Shown here: piece after piece, positions 10,560-21,204 of the stretch
How positions within the stretch are numbered: position 1 is the first letter of the stretch
Layout: each line of letters opens with the position of its first letter
NCBI RefSeq assembly: GCF_034702125.1
Contig: NC_085857.1
Location: forward strand, 53,433,546 to 53,497,545
Reading direction: 5' to 3'
Source of the DNA: Engraulis encrasicolus
Taxonomy: Eukaryota; Chordata; Actinopteri; Clupeiformes; Engraulidae
DNA length: 64,000 bases
Made by a program: the position numbers and the translations under genes
The notes under the pieces: generated by a model
What the model was told of the DNA's origin: nothing
Databases searched by the model: none
Seen by the model: the letters and a program-made list of their open reading frames with translations, nothing else

Positions 10560-10930
10560 TTAAAGGATAGCTTCTGCCAATGTCGACATGCAGTTGTAAT
10601 GCTCACAATACCCAGAACTTGTCAGTAACAGATTCTTCAGCCTTTTCTGAGAGCTTTTATTTACATTAAAAAAAAACATCTCGATTTATTCCCTATAACA
10701 TCCAAAAGGTTATGCAACATCAGACAACTAGAAATACCTTTTGGGATAATATTTGGAGTGGGCCTTTGTTAAGAAAGATTTTAATGTAAACAAAGTCTGC
10801 CCCCATTAGAATAGCTCAGATTTCGGAAAGGGTTGAGTCAAAGAATGCAGCATCACTGGGTACTGACGAGTCAAGGGTAGTGTGAGCAATACAACAGCAT
10901 TTTGAAATTGGCAGAAGTTGCAAGAACTTT
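10560..10930. mobile_element. TTAA-target MITE, family B (copy 2, diverged)
   Basis: It begins at TTAA (10560-10563). It shares with 5335-5752 the order of motifs: CATGCAGTTGTAATGCTCA, TTTACATT, TGTAAACAAAG, CTGCCCCCATTAGAATAG, and GTGAGCAATACAAC before an inverted end CTTCTGCC. The right TTAA has decayed, so its end is approximate. The left TTAA contains the stop codon of the read-through form of exon 2. Confidence 0.7.
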
Positions 10931-11258
10931 CAATTGAGAGGTTTCACTGATTTGGATCGCTGGCTGGTATACTGCAGATTATTTTACAGTGCGATAAAAA
11001 GTGGTAGAAAAGGCTTGTAATGAGCATGCTGTGGAGCCACAAAGTGGTAAGAGGGTTTTGTGCGTGAACATGGTGATTGCTTATACTGTACTCGGGGCCG
11101 GTTCTAGTCTGTTTTGCTTCCCCTTTAAAAACATCTGCTAGCAGTGCCATACTTCTGATTGAGCATAGTGGATCTAGTACCTACATGTTTACTGAGTGCC
11201 CATAATGTTAAGTTTGATGTTTTGTTTGGTTGACCAGTCAATTGGAGCTGATTTTACC

Positions 11259-11495
11259 AGTGGATTCCAAAAAACTTGGGACAACTGGTATTTTGTGAAT
11301 AAAAGCAAAATGCTACCATTTTCAAAACATTCAATATGTTAATAAGGTAGCGCATTGTGTACAGACAACATACCAGTTGTTAAAGTCGAGCAGAATTATT
11401 GTGATCATTTAAAACATCACCCTTGGAACAGATTCCAAAAAGTTTGGACGGGGTCAAAGTCAGGTCAGGTTCCAACTTTTTTGGAATCCGCTTTG
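11259..11495. mobile_element. Short copy of the GGATTCCAAAAAAGTTGGGACA element family
   Basis: The ends AGTGGATTCCAAAAAACTTG and TTTTTTGGAATCCGCTTTG are inverted, with TA after the right end. An inner motif TGGTATTTTGTGAATAAA is shared with the larger copy at 47492-48914. It is deleted internally and carries no ORF. Confidence 0.75.
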
Positions 11496-11567
11496 TACAT
11501 AGGGCCGACAATTTTGCTGTTGCGCCCCTAGCCAGCCCTGAATGTTTTTCATTCATTTGGTTTGTAG

Positions 11568-11735
11568 AGTTGAAACAGGAAGTTAAAGAAGAAGGACACA
11601 GCGAGCCTACTGTTGTAGAACATGGAGAAGAGCCTAGTGTTGTAGAATGTTGTGATGCAACATACTCTGACTGGGCCATACCTGTGAAGATCATCAAAAA
11701 AGAAGAGCCAAATAATCTCCATATGGATCATACAG
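11568..11735 (+). CDS. D-type acidic linker exon (exon 3)
   Basis: The acceptor is TTTGGTTTGTAG and the donor ATACAG/GTGCGT; 168 bases, phase 1 to 1. The peptide begins ELKQEVKEEGHSEPTVVEHG and includes VKIIKKEEP. It carries two copies of an EPxVVEHG-like unit that is expanded in the paralogous exon at 29697. VKEE and IKKEE match the SUMO-acceptor pattern psi-K-x-E. There are no finger residues. Same start and phase as the exons at 7593, 24064 and 29697. Confidence 0.75.
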
Positions 11736-12630
11736 GTGCGTTCAAACGTTGGTCTTATTAAATGTAACTGCATGAAGTTCAGAGTGTGCGACGACCATTC
11801 CGAGTGTGCGACGACCAATTTTTAAAATTGTTATGCCCTCCTGTATCCACAAGGCGGCAGTGCATAGACAGACGCATCTTTGTCTGCCTGTCGGACTTGT
11901 CCATACAGAACACCTCTGTACAAAATACCAATATATTAATATTTGCATGAATCATCAAAATTTAATTCTTAAAACAGCATCTATAACCCTGTGCATTTTG
12001 GGCGGAATTCTCCCGTTGCCACGGTTTTACACGCGCACCTTGAACATGAAAAATAAGGCACTTTACCACCTTTATAAACCCTAGCCAACGATTTTAACTG
12101 TATTAAACCCCAAAATAGTGGCATACCCCTTTAACTACAAAAAAGCAATGCGTAGCCCAACATGGGCATGATATATGCTAAATGGGGGTATGAGTCTTTG
12201 CCAAGTCCATCAGTTGTGGCTACAAAGAAACCATGGAGCATGGATTTTCAGATCAACCATGTGAAAACCTCTGCAATCAATTGAAAGCCAAAACTGAACT
12301 TTAACTTTGAATTTAAAACCATGTGGCAAAATTTATTGTGCAAAAGCATTTTGAAATCTAACCTTCGCTCCTTTTCACAAACACAAGGCGAGTAGTGGAG
12401 GTGAGATAATTAGATGGAAACGCGATGTGTCCCATTCGCGGGAACTGCTCTGCGTCTTGCAACCAGTTGATTGAAATATGAAACATGATGAAACGTTTTC
12501 TTAAAAATGGAGTTTGGCGTTTTGCCTAGACAATTCCGGAAATTAAAAACTGATTTAAAATGCTGATCATTGCCTCTTAAGTCCCACAGTAACACGCACA
12601 TTGTATTTGATGACTTTTAAAAGCTCTTCG
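11736..12630. other. Intron stretch with part of a third TTAA-type repeat
   Basis: There is no coding signal. The segment ending CCAAAATAGTGGCATACCCC followed by TTTAAC (about 12000-12134) recurs inverted at 57028-57050 (GGGGTATGCCACTATTTTG), so it is part of a dispersed element ending at TTAA. The rest is unremarkable. Confidence 0.5.
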
Positions 12631-12812
12631 GGGGCGCTGTGGCGCAGTGCGCTAAGCCCCACACATTTGGGCTTGCATGCCCACGAGGACCCCGGTTTGA
12701 GTTCGGCCGGGGTCATTTCCCGATCCTTTGTCCCATTTCCCGTCTCTCTGTCCCACTCGCTTCCTGTCACCATCTCAGACTGTCCTATAAAATAAAGGCA
12801 TAAAAGCCCCTA
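12631..12812 (+). mobile_element. tRNA-derived SINE
   Basis: It has an A-box-like TGGCGCAGTGCG (12640-12651) and a B box GGTTTGAGTTC (12694-12704), then a body with CCCGTCTCTCTGTCCCACTC and an A-rich tail merging into (TA)n at 12815-12826. The body resembles that of the SINE at 41101-41307 (ATTCGCTTCC, ACTGTCCT), so both share a lineage with different heads. Confidence 0.75.
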
Positions 12813-12826
12813 ATATATATATATAT

Positions 12827-13639
12827 GTGGATCTCAGCTGTCCGTCAGCACATGACACTTACATGCATTCTGAAGAATGAACAAGGAAATCGATCGTCAT
12901 GAAAAGACTGAGACTTTATACATGTACTCTGGCGCAGACATGGGAATTGGACAGGACTTAAACTCACAGCTGATGGGGTGTAAATAAAGACCAGAAGCGA
13001 AATGCCGAAGACATGCTCTGATGTGTAGGCCTACCTTTTTACGTTTAGCTGTAATGAGATTCAGGAAATATTTTGTGCCTTACAAAAACAGATAGGACAA
13101 CCTGTAGCCTACCTCAGTAGGTTGTGGCTTTGTCGGGCATCAGTTCGAAAAGTTCCAATAAATCACAAAAGTGGAGGAGTTGCAATAAAAACCCTTTACT
13201 TGAAGGTTGTTTTTGAATAGGCATACTTTGGGTGACTGAAACAGCGGTTTTGGTTACCTTCCGGGGGCACAACATGATGATCCTCATACTGATTAATTAA
13301 TTACTTGCTTTTGTTTGTAAGTTCACCGATATGAGAACATGCTCTGGGCAGCTGGTCATATTTGTCACAGTTAATGTAGGATGTTTATGTGGAACTGTTA
13401 ATGAATTTCGATTTGGACTCACGCTGACGGTAAGGAACATCAACAAAGCATACCGTGTAACATGTTCAAAAAAGCGAGCATCAAATGCAATATAACATTT
13501 TACCTCATAGTGGTGCTTCACCTTACTACAGCCATTTGATGTGCGTAAAGGGAAAAGTGCGTAAGTGGACGGGAGAATACACTTAGGATTGATTTACATG
13601 AGAAACTCCCTGATTTTGGCCTGGCCCCACCCAAATGTG
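12827..13639. other. Intron stretch without recognised content
   Basis: No exon, ORF or clear repeat is seen. It contains scattered short A/T runs only. Confidence 0.5.
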
Positions 13640-13922
13640 ATCTTTTCATGAATATTTATTTACTAAGTTATATACTAATATATCAGTAAGACCAAAGTAA
13701 AGTAGCCTAAGTGTTGCGGCTTAAAATGCATTTTTCTAGAAATTCAAAATGGCGTACAAAGAGAACACCCTCCTGTTCATGTCTGGAAAATGCTATTTTC
13801 CCTGTCATAATGAATACGTAGAATTTGATGCTGGTGGTAAGTATTCATTAAAAAGTTTTCTGAATCCGCAGCATTAATTTTGAAAAGAAACTGCTAAAAA
13901 ATATTGCACAGTGCACCTTTAA
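13640..13922. mobile_element. TTAA-target MITE, family A (copy 2, 5' damaged)
   Basis: It shares with 7177-7552 the segment AGAAATTCAAAATGGCGTAC, the motif CATAATGAATACGTAGAATT and the run GTAAGTATTCATTAAAAAG. It ends GCACAGTGCACCTTTAA with TTAA at 13919-13922. The left end is not clear. Confidence 0.65.
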
Positions 13923-13937
13923 GCCTATGTTACATAA

Positions 13938-15550
13938 TAGGGAAGGGAAGATTCACCGATCCGTATCGGAAAATCGATACGACCTGTACGGTATCGATTT
14001 GCAAACGTCTGCATCGATATGAAATGCAAGTAAAATCAAGATGCATCGTATCTTGACTGTCGGCATCGGTACAAACCGGATAATATTTCTTAAAACTTTT
14101 TAGAAACGGTCAATTTCAGGATTTGTTCTCGTGCGCAAAGCACATCACCTTGCTCTGATTCAGACCACCTTTCCTCTCGTGCGAGGAGGCGTGACCAAGC
14201 AAACATTTTCCTTTGAGTCAGAGTGGCTGGTAACCAGCAATGTAGAGCAGCGAGTTTTCTGGTCATCCGGTGACTTTTTCAATGAAAGTTTCTAGCGACC
14301 ATTTTCTGCGAGTCTGGGAGACGTGTGGAGAGAGTACTCCCTTCACTAGTTGATATGTAGGGTAGCTCTAGGCTACCGCGCGGCACAAACAACAAGAGAA
14401 AGTTGTCTGCCAACACGTTGCCATTTCCGAATGACAGCAGTATAAGCATACTGTAGTTAGCGCACAAGATTTAAAATAAAACACGACCGTGTTGGAAAAC
14501 GTTACAGAGGCTGTGCATTCGTGTCCATTGTTCGTGCAGTAAAAAAGAAGTGAAGTCGCTAAGTTGGCATCATTGCTTAGAAGCCTGTTATATTTCGCTC
14601 TCGTGCTGGACACACACGGTCTGATTTGCAGCTGGTGCAGATTGTCCATGCAGTTTAAAAAGTCCAGTTGAAAAGTACACTACTCCAACACTTCAATCCA
14701 GTACGCACGTTTTCCCCCTTTCTGATATTAACCCCATTTCCAACATCTACTAAATTGTTCTAATTTGAATCAATTGTAGTTGATAAGTTGTTCAGAGCGT
14801 ACCTGTAGGCCTTAATGTAGTTATTACATGTCCAGGTCAATATTCCAACATGAGCAGAAGCTCTGTGGTTTTCCCATTTTTATTTTAAAAAGAGATATAG
14901 CCTACTGTTGCCATGGTATTCAGGTATATATTTTTTTCATTTTCTCTGCTCATAGCAATGTGCCCAAGCCAAAATGAGTTCTCACTGCTTTCTGTATGTT
15001 TTCCAGTATAGGCTATTTCAAAAGTAATATGCACAGCCAGGGCCGCTGCTAAGGTTTTGGGGGCCTAGGCATAGCTGGTCAGGAGGCCCTTCATAAGTAA
15101 ATACTACTGCTACTACTAATAATAATGCTAATTCCTGTATTCACAATTACAGTATGCCTGAAAAATGATGGCCCTTTTGATAACTAACAAATGGTTTTGA
15201 AATGTAATTAAATATTTTTTCATGATATTTCTTAGTCAGTCTCAATTTAGGAGGCCACAATTTTCGGGGCAAAGTGGTTGAGGCTCTAAAAGCGCTCTGT
15301 TTACTCTGCTTATGCCTAACGGCAGCCTTGTGCACAGCCTTTAATATCAATTTAATATTTTAATCTGTTCTGCATCGCATTGTACCGAATCGCACTGCAT
15401 TGCATGGCTTTATAATTGCATCACATTAGGCAGGAGAATCGTGTTATATCTTATCACTGGTAATTTCATGAATCATGAATGTATCGTATCGTTGCCATGT
15501 GTATCGAGATGGGCATCGTATCGCTTTGATGATGAAGATTCCCATCCCTA
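13938..15550. mobile_element. hAT-like element with TAGGGAAGGGAAGATTC ends
   Basis: The left end TAGGGAAGGGAAGATTC and right end GAAGATTCCCATCCCTA are inverted with mismatches, and a near-perfect 8-bp duplication flanks it (TTACATAA at 13930-13937, GTACATAA at 15551-15558). Subterminal zones are full of ATCGTATCG/CGATACG motifs, a common feature of one fish hAT group. There is no transposase frame. It holds the nested element at 15038-15330. Confidence 0.75.
15038..15330. mobile_element. hAT MITE nested in the 13.9-kb element
   Basis: It starts CAGGGCCGCTGCTAAGG and ends TAACGGCAGCCTTG, flanked by a perfect 8-bp duplication TGCACAGC (15030-15037, 15331-15338). The interior has no ORF. Confidence 0.85.
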
Positions 15551-15575
15551 GTACATAAGGTTGTAAGATCCCACC

Positions 15576-17681
15576 AGGAGCCTCATGTACGAAGCTCACT
15601 TATGGACAAATGGACAGGTCCAGATGTACTAAACCTGAGTAGATGTGGAAAACTGTGGATCTCCATGTGAATTTCAGAGCTGCAGTGGAAGTAGCTGTAA
15701 GCACATTTCTGGTGCATTTCATCATTTGGCGGCACACAGAGGCATGCAGCACAACTACATGCACTGTACACGGCCATGGAAGACGAGAAATGTAGCAATA
15801 AACGCAGCCAGTCAAACGTGGATTTGAATGTTGAGGCGCGTGATAGTAATAAAAAAAGAAACCCACTTCAATCATATTATTGTTGAGTTAAAATGAAACA
15901 GACTCATAAAACTATCCTGGAATTACAACAAAATTGGATGCTCATCAGCAGCATTATTTCAAGTAGGCCAATTGACATGGCAGCTATTAAACATTGGATA
16001 TTTTCAGGACTATGACATTTATGATGCGTCTTCTAGAACGCAACTTTTATTTCCCTTTTAACTAAAGTTACTGTAAAATCAGTCCATCAATTAACAGTAA
16101 CTGAGTATGCCTACAAATTATTCAGACCTTGGGCGCAGGGGCGCAGTGGGAGGACTTTTCCCATCGGTACAATTTTCCCCTTGGCGGCCCTTTTTACCCT
16201 TTTTAGAATCCACAGGAAGTGACAGGAAAATGTTGTGATGTACTGCCAAGGACTTACCAAGGACTGCCAAGGGGTTTGAACATCTTTTTTTCTGTCAGGC
16301 GGTTTTAGAAACTCTTGGAAATTACTACATTTCAGCAGTTTAGCTGATACATTTTGCCTTGGAAACAAATTTGATACTTACTCACACGTCTACAGAAGCT
16401 GTTTGTCAAAGGGCTATATATGACCTTTCCCAAGACAATTATGTGTGGATATGCACATGCGTTTTGCCATGTGTTTTATTGTAGACCTTTTGATTAGTCA
16501 AAATGCACCCCACAAATAAGGTCTCACTGTTCAAGAACATTTTGAGCTAGAATCCTCATGATGGTCTTAAATGAAAGCTTACCCCTTGAGGTGTTCTACA
16601 GTCATCTGCCTTTTGGGTAGTATTACAGAGATGTTACTGTACTGTACTGTACTGTACTGTACTGTACGGTACTGTACACTATGTACAGTAAACACATGGG
16701 AAGAAAGGGGCATTCTTGAGCAGATTTGAGATTCCTCTGTCCCTGGGTGTAACACAGAAGAACTATATGACTAATTTGAAAACCTGGACTCTAGACTATC
16801 ATCCAGTCATCCAGAATGGAGTTTCTGGCTCTTGCTTTGAGGGAGCTGCAGTCATTCAAAGCAAATGAGCCAACACAAAGCTGCATAATACAGGACCTGC
16901 CTACTTCTCTTCTAAGGCTTGTCTTTCTGGGCAGGAATGTCACAGAGCCACTCCAGTGGTGCCCATGTAATCAGCTGGGTGTGGGAATCATGTGGAATAC
17001 CATTGATCATATGAAATATATGGAAATGTAGGCAAAAACAGCACAATTCTTGAGGGAAAATTCTTGAGGGAAAGGTTCTTCAAATACTGAAAACGAAACT
17101 GTATTACTAAGATCTAGCAAACTGATATATAATGTTCCTGGGTTTATTTCACCACCTGGATTATAAACAATTGCGGAATGAAGATCAAGTTGAAGTTCAA
17201 AGTCATTTGGGTCGCCACCGGGTCGCTTTACAGTCAAGGGGATAAATTGACAGTTTTTTCTGCATTCCTCACATTTCATATTACCAAATGCCAGACTTTA
17301 TATGCGCCAAAGTAATTGTTGTTGTTGTGTGCCGCATTTTTCCTTTTAAATAGGCCACCTTCGAAACAACACCTTGCATTCACCTCGTATCATGAAATGT
17401 ATTTTCCGTGTTCCCCCCTTTCCCATTCTTTCAACCAATGAATGCACACCAAAGAGCCTGTTCACAGTAATTAGAATATTCATATGGAATATTTAAGGGA
17501 GGAGGCAAGGCAAAGACTTGAGCTCGCATGTGCTCGTGCATGTGCACAAGATTTCACGGCAAAACCTGGTTACACACTTATTGATGCATCCAGATTTTTT
17601 GTCCGTAAGTAACTTTCAATAGTTTCACATCCACACTTTTTGAGTAGGAATTCCACACAGTTCTTAGTACATGAGGCTCCT
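15576..17681. mobile_element. Large inverted-repeat element with AGGAGCCTCATGTAC ends
   Basis: Perfect 15-bp inverted ends (15576-15590 and 17667-17681) are bordered by GATCCCA on both sides, with two extra bases at the left. No transposase is recognised. It carries a pentanucleotide run (TACTG)n at about 16637-16677. It fills most of the intron before exon 4. Confidence 0.6.
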
Positions 17682-18094
17682 GATCCCATTTCCCAGTCCT
17701 CCTCAGTCCCTCTCTCGGCCCCATATCCTGCCTTCTCTCCACTGTCTTGTGTATTACAGGTACAAAAGCTAGCCAAAATAGTTCAAAATAAATAAGTTAA
17801 TGTACAGTTGTGTTCATGAACTGCACAATCTATTTCAAAGCAAAAAATGGGAAAAGTAATTAAATTTCATAGTATTTCATGAAAAGTGGAGAAATGTCAT
17901 CTTCAAAAAAAACCTGAGTGCAGTGTTGAAATCTGTCTTTGGAAACTCAACGATGTTCCGTACAAACTAACAAATTATTGCAAATTCAACATAGCTGAGC
18001 ATCTTAAACTAATATTTGTGAAGGCACTGTTACTTTTAGGAGCACAACTGTATGATATTAATGTTTTTTTTCTGTCTCTGTGCTCTGTTATTAG

Positions 18095-18199
18095 ATAAGA
18101 ACACAAACAACACAGCGTCATTTAAAGACGAATTGGTTTCAAGTCTTGACATTGAAGGGGAGGAGCATTTTTATGAGGACAGAATTGAGATCACATTAG
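18095..18199 (+). CDS. Acidic linker exon (exon 4)
   Basis: The acceptor is CTCTGTTATTAG and the donor TTAG/GTAAGT. The exon has 105 bases, phase 1 to 1, encoding a peptide that starts DKNTNNTASFKDELVSSLDI and ends EDRIEITLG. It is strongly acidic with no finger residues. It does not resemble the C or D exons closely, and no second copy is seen. Phase and position suit a linker preceding the A exon at 18723. Confidence 0.6.
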   Translation: MRTQTTQRHLKTNWFQVLTLKGRSIFMRTELRSH

Positions 18200-18722
18200 G
18201 TAAGTTTCATTAACCCACGCAAGCCTAAGGTACCCGCAGAAAACACCTGCTGAAAGCCAAAGCTCTTTTGGGAAAAGGTGCCCTGTGCCTATTACAACCT
18301 AAATATCTCAGGCTCAGAAGCACATGAAAGCATGAAGTAAGTTACATTTAAAAATGAGGACCCCCCCTCATCTTGCGCTAGAATGTGTTTACTCAATTTA
18401 CCCCTCATCTCTCAAGAGAAATAGTTAAGATAAAATAGCCCTTGAAAATGAGGTTGTTTCTTGTTACATATGTGCTCTTTGACTATCCAAGTTGAAATTG
18501 AGGATCTAAATGTATTTTCACGACCCAAGAAGAAGTCCAGTCGCTTCCAAGTAAACCACTGTATTTGAATGAAAAATCACTGATGCACAGCACTGATGTT
18601 GCCATATCCACCTGAAGTACCTCTTGACAGGCGTTTGTCCTTCTGTTTAGAAAAATGTAGACACCCAAAGTGTACTCACCCAAAGCTACTTGCTCTTTTC
18701 TTTGTATGTTGCTTTATCTCAG

Positions 18723-19098
18723 ATGAGCACCAGGGACCTTCTGTCGGTGTCAGCGCACCACATCAGTCGGCCACATTCGGAAAGGCGTTCAAACAAAGAG
18801 ACCGTCTTGATGTTCACTTGCGATCGCACAGTGGAGAGGCGGCGTACCAGTGTGGCGTATGTGGGAAGGCGTTCAAAACAAAACGAAGTGTGAACCGTCA
18901 CCAGCGGGTACACAGTGGAGACAAGCCCCACGGCTGTGACGTGTGCGGGAAGCGGTATACGTGGAGGTCTGGTCTCGTCGACCATCAGAAAATCCACACT
19001 GAAGAAAGACACTACTGCCACACTTGTGGAAAAGGCTTCCCCAGAGCGAGAGAAGTCAAGAGCCACATGGCTGTTCATCAGAGGACAAGACCAAAAAG
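18723..19098 (+). CDS. A-type zinc-finger exon (exon 5, module 1)
   Basis: The tract TGTTGCTTTATCTCAG is followed by DEHQGPSVGVSAPHQS. A degenerate finger with both cysteines lost comes next (ATFGKAFKQRDRLDVHLRSH), then three intact C2H2 units: YQCGVCGKAF, HGCDVCGKRY and HYCHTCGKGF. It enters in phase 1 and leaves in phase 2 at AAAAAG/GTTCAC, inside the linker after the last finger. The next exon (20276) completes that codon and goes straight into another finger. A close paralogue lies at 24588. An intron inside a finger array is less usual than the single-exon arrays of most vertebrate ZNFs. Confidence 0.75.
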
Positions 19099-19172
19099 GT
19101 TCACTTGTTTTGTAACATTCATTTTATGTCATTATGTGAAATCGAATCTTAAAGACCTTGCCATTTCATTAA

Positions 19173-19544
19173 TGCCGTGTCCAGACCAAGAGCGAACTAT
19201 GCTGCCTGGTAGCGTGGGTAGCAGAAGAAGTTTCGCCTTGAATTCGCTGTATTCGCTCAAGACGCAGCATTGACATGTTTGATTCAGCTAATCACATAAC
19301 GGCTCTGGCTTGACAGCTTGGGACATTCGGTGATATGAACGTTCTGATTGGTTTTCGCCGAACAGCGTCAGAGCGAATTCGCCTGCGATTAGATTTAGTT
19401 TAATCGTCAAAATTCGCTCTGGTAGCGCAAGAAGCTTCGCTCCTGGCGAATTCGCTTTGGTAGCGCAGGTCGCGTTCCCTCCATAGAGAAATAATGACTT
19501 CTGTCGCTTCATTCGCTCCGTTCGCTCTTGGTCTGTACACGGCA
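19173..19544. mobile_element. Harbinger-like MITE
   Basis: Inverted ends TGCCGTGTCCAGACCAAGAG and CTCTTGGTCTGTACACGGCA are flanked by TAA on both sides (19170-19172, 19545-19547), which fits the 3-bp TWA duplication of PIF/Harbinger elements. The interior repeats CGCTC/GAGCG motifs and has no ORF. It lies in the intron just after exon 5. Confidence 0.75.
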
Positions 19545-19789
19545 TAACATTGCTGTGTTCCAAATATACATTTATTTAACAAATTTTGGACAATATTACA
19601 AAGCTTTCCGTTCTTGACGCTGCCATAAGGCTGTAGAGTTTCTGTCCTTGTGTTGCTTTTGCACGTCTCTAAGTGAACCTGTCTTGAACCAACGGTCCAC
19701 AGATTCATCACAAATCGATCTTAGAGCTGTCACAACTTCGAGCTGTCACAAATGTCAATCCAGAGAAGCATTCAAACCTGTGAATGGCT

Positions 19790-19906
19790 CTGGGGTGCAT
19801 TTCTCCAAGCCACAGTTGTTAACTACGTTTGCAATGCAATTTCCCATTAGCAACTACTCAGGTTGCTAACTGGTAAACAACTACGCTTTTGAGAAACCCA
19901 CCCCAG
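19790..19906. mobile_element. Small MITE with CTGGGGTG ends
   Basis: The ends CTGGGGTGCATTTCTCCAAG and CTTTTGAGAAACCCACCCCA (then G) are inverted with few mismatches; length 117 bases. Related motifs (GGGTGGGTTTCTGGAA) occur at about 42217. Confidence 0.6.
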
Positions 19907-20275
19907 ACTAGTTAAACTGTGAGTGGATTGTTTTTTTCATAGATTTTACTCAATTAATACAGCTTTACCCTCGTGACAAAACTGCATTTTCAAACAGCGT
20001 TACAGTTTTTTTGTGCAATGTTTGTGTTCAAAATGCTGCGTAATCTTCACAGGAGATAATGATATGTACTTAATTCACATAATTCACGATTTCATGATTC
20101 ATGCAGGAGTACCACAGCCATTTTAAATAATAGGCTTTATATATATATATATACAGCACACGCTCAGCAGCCTCTTTCGTAACCCCCCGTAACTGGGGGG
20201 CTGTACAGCCCCCGTTGAGACACGTTAATGTCCATTTATTGTTCCGTCTCTGTACTGTGCTCTGCTCTGCTCTAG

Positions 20276-20535
20276 GTCCTATGAGTGCGATACCTGTGGG
20301 ATGTCTTTTGAAAGGAAAAAGGACATCCAAAGGCATCAGAAGGTCCATCGCAAAGCTTACAAGTGTTGGACATGCGGGGAAGGCTTTCAAGAGCAGGACT
20401 CTTTGATCGGCCATCGATGGAGATGCCACCCTGAAGAAATGAAGCTACTTCGTGAGGCTCCAGCTCCGGAGGGCGGAATAGTCAACCAGCAATCTCATGC
20501 TGCAGAGGAAACCTGTTCAACTCCAGACATTGCAA
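20276..20535 (+). CDS. B-type zinc-finger exon (exon 6, module 1)
   Basis: The acceptor is TCTGCTCTGCTCTAG. It enters in phase 2, completing the AGG codon left by exon 5, and encodes two fingers (YECDTCGMSF and YKCWTCGEGF, the second with H-x4-H). A linker follows, ending EETCSTPDIAS, and the donor GCAA/GTGAGT is in phase 1. Unlike its paralogues at 22641 and 28450 it has two fingers and no His-rich tract. The shared ending CSTPDI shows common origin. Confidence 0.75.
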
Positions 20536-20577
20536 GTGAGTGAGTTATTTTCGGCAGTGAAAGAAATTATTAATATC

Positions 20578-20694
20578 CGCAGCACTGTTCTGTCCTTCCA
20601 AATGTTTATTGCCACTGATTGCACTTGGTGAAGGACTGAGCGTCTGAAACGCCTTGCCATTTAAATATTTGGGAGCATAGAACAGTGTTACCGA
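20578..20694. repeat. Hairpin repeat in the B-C intron (copy 1)
   Basis: It has inverted ends around GCACTGTTCT and AGAACAGTG, with GAAGGACTGAGCGTCTGAAA inside. The same element sits at the same intron position at 22998-23109 and 28806-28923, so it was present before the exon module was duplicated. Confidence 0.7.
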
Positions 20695-20780
20695 CATTTC
20701 TCATTTGTCATCTCCTTTGGTCCAGTACAGTGTCACTGATGTGCGTGCATTCTGCATTTTTTTGTTTGTTTTAACTTTAG

Positions 20781-20944
20781 GCGCTGAACACCGAGAAGAA
20801 ACATCTGACATTAAAAGGGAAAGGGAGTCCTGTGTCATTGAGTCTACTGTAGACGTTAAACAGCGAGAAGAAACGCACGACAGGTCAGATGTTCTTGTAT
20901 GTGACGGCTTTAACCCTTTCCTATTGCAGTTAAAAACCTACTAA
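20781..20944 (+). CDS. C-type acidic exon, truncated (exon 7, module 1)
   Basis: The acceptor is TTTTAACTTTAG, with phase-1 entry. The start AEHREETSDIKRERESC and the unit VDVKQREETHD align with the C exons at 23200 and 29007. Similarity stops after the HD codons near 20883; the frame then runs to TAA at 20942-20944. A donor (ACAG/GTCAGA) is present at the break but would leave phase 2, unlike the phase-1 exit of the other C exons. It may be a terminal exon or a broken copy. IKRE matches the SUMO pattern. Confidence 0.5.
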
Positions 20945-21055
20945 CACTTTAAGCCCATTTCCTGAGTTGTATCCTTTTTTTTGGAAATGTTCCACATTCT
21001 TGTACTGTACCTAAAGGTAGCAAACATCCTACATGTGAATAGTGATGATCCAAGG

Positions 21056-21204
21056 CATTCTATTCTATTCTATTCTATTCAATCATTCGAAGAGGCATTG
21101 TATTCTTGTTCTATTGTATTCTATTCATTATCCGCATTCTGTTCATTTGTTTCTAAAAGGCTTCCTATTCTATTCTATTCTATTCTATTCTATTCTATTC
21201 TACT
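21056..21204. repeat. (TATTC)n pentanucleotide tracts
   Basis: Two blocks of TATTC repeats (about 21056-21080 and 21168-21204) are joined by degenerate units. A similar tract lies at 28374-28416, in the intron before the paralogous exon at 28450. Confidence 0.9.

Noticed and set aside
15576..17681. Hidden zinc-finger or transposase exon in the large element
   Set aside because: No CxxC...HxxxH pattern or DDE motif is seen in any frame.
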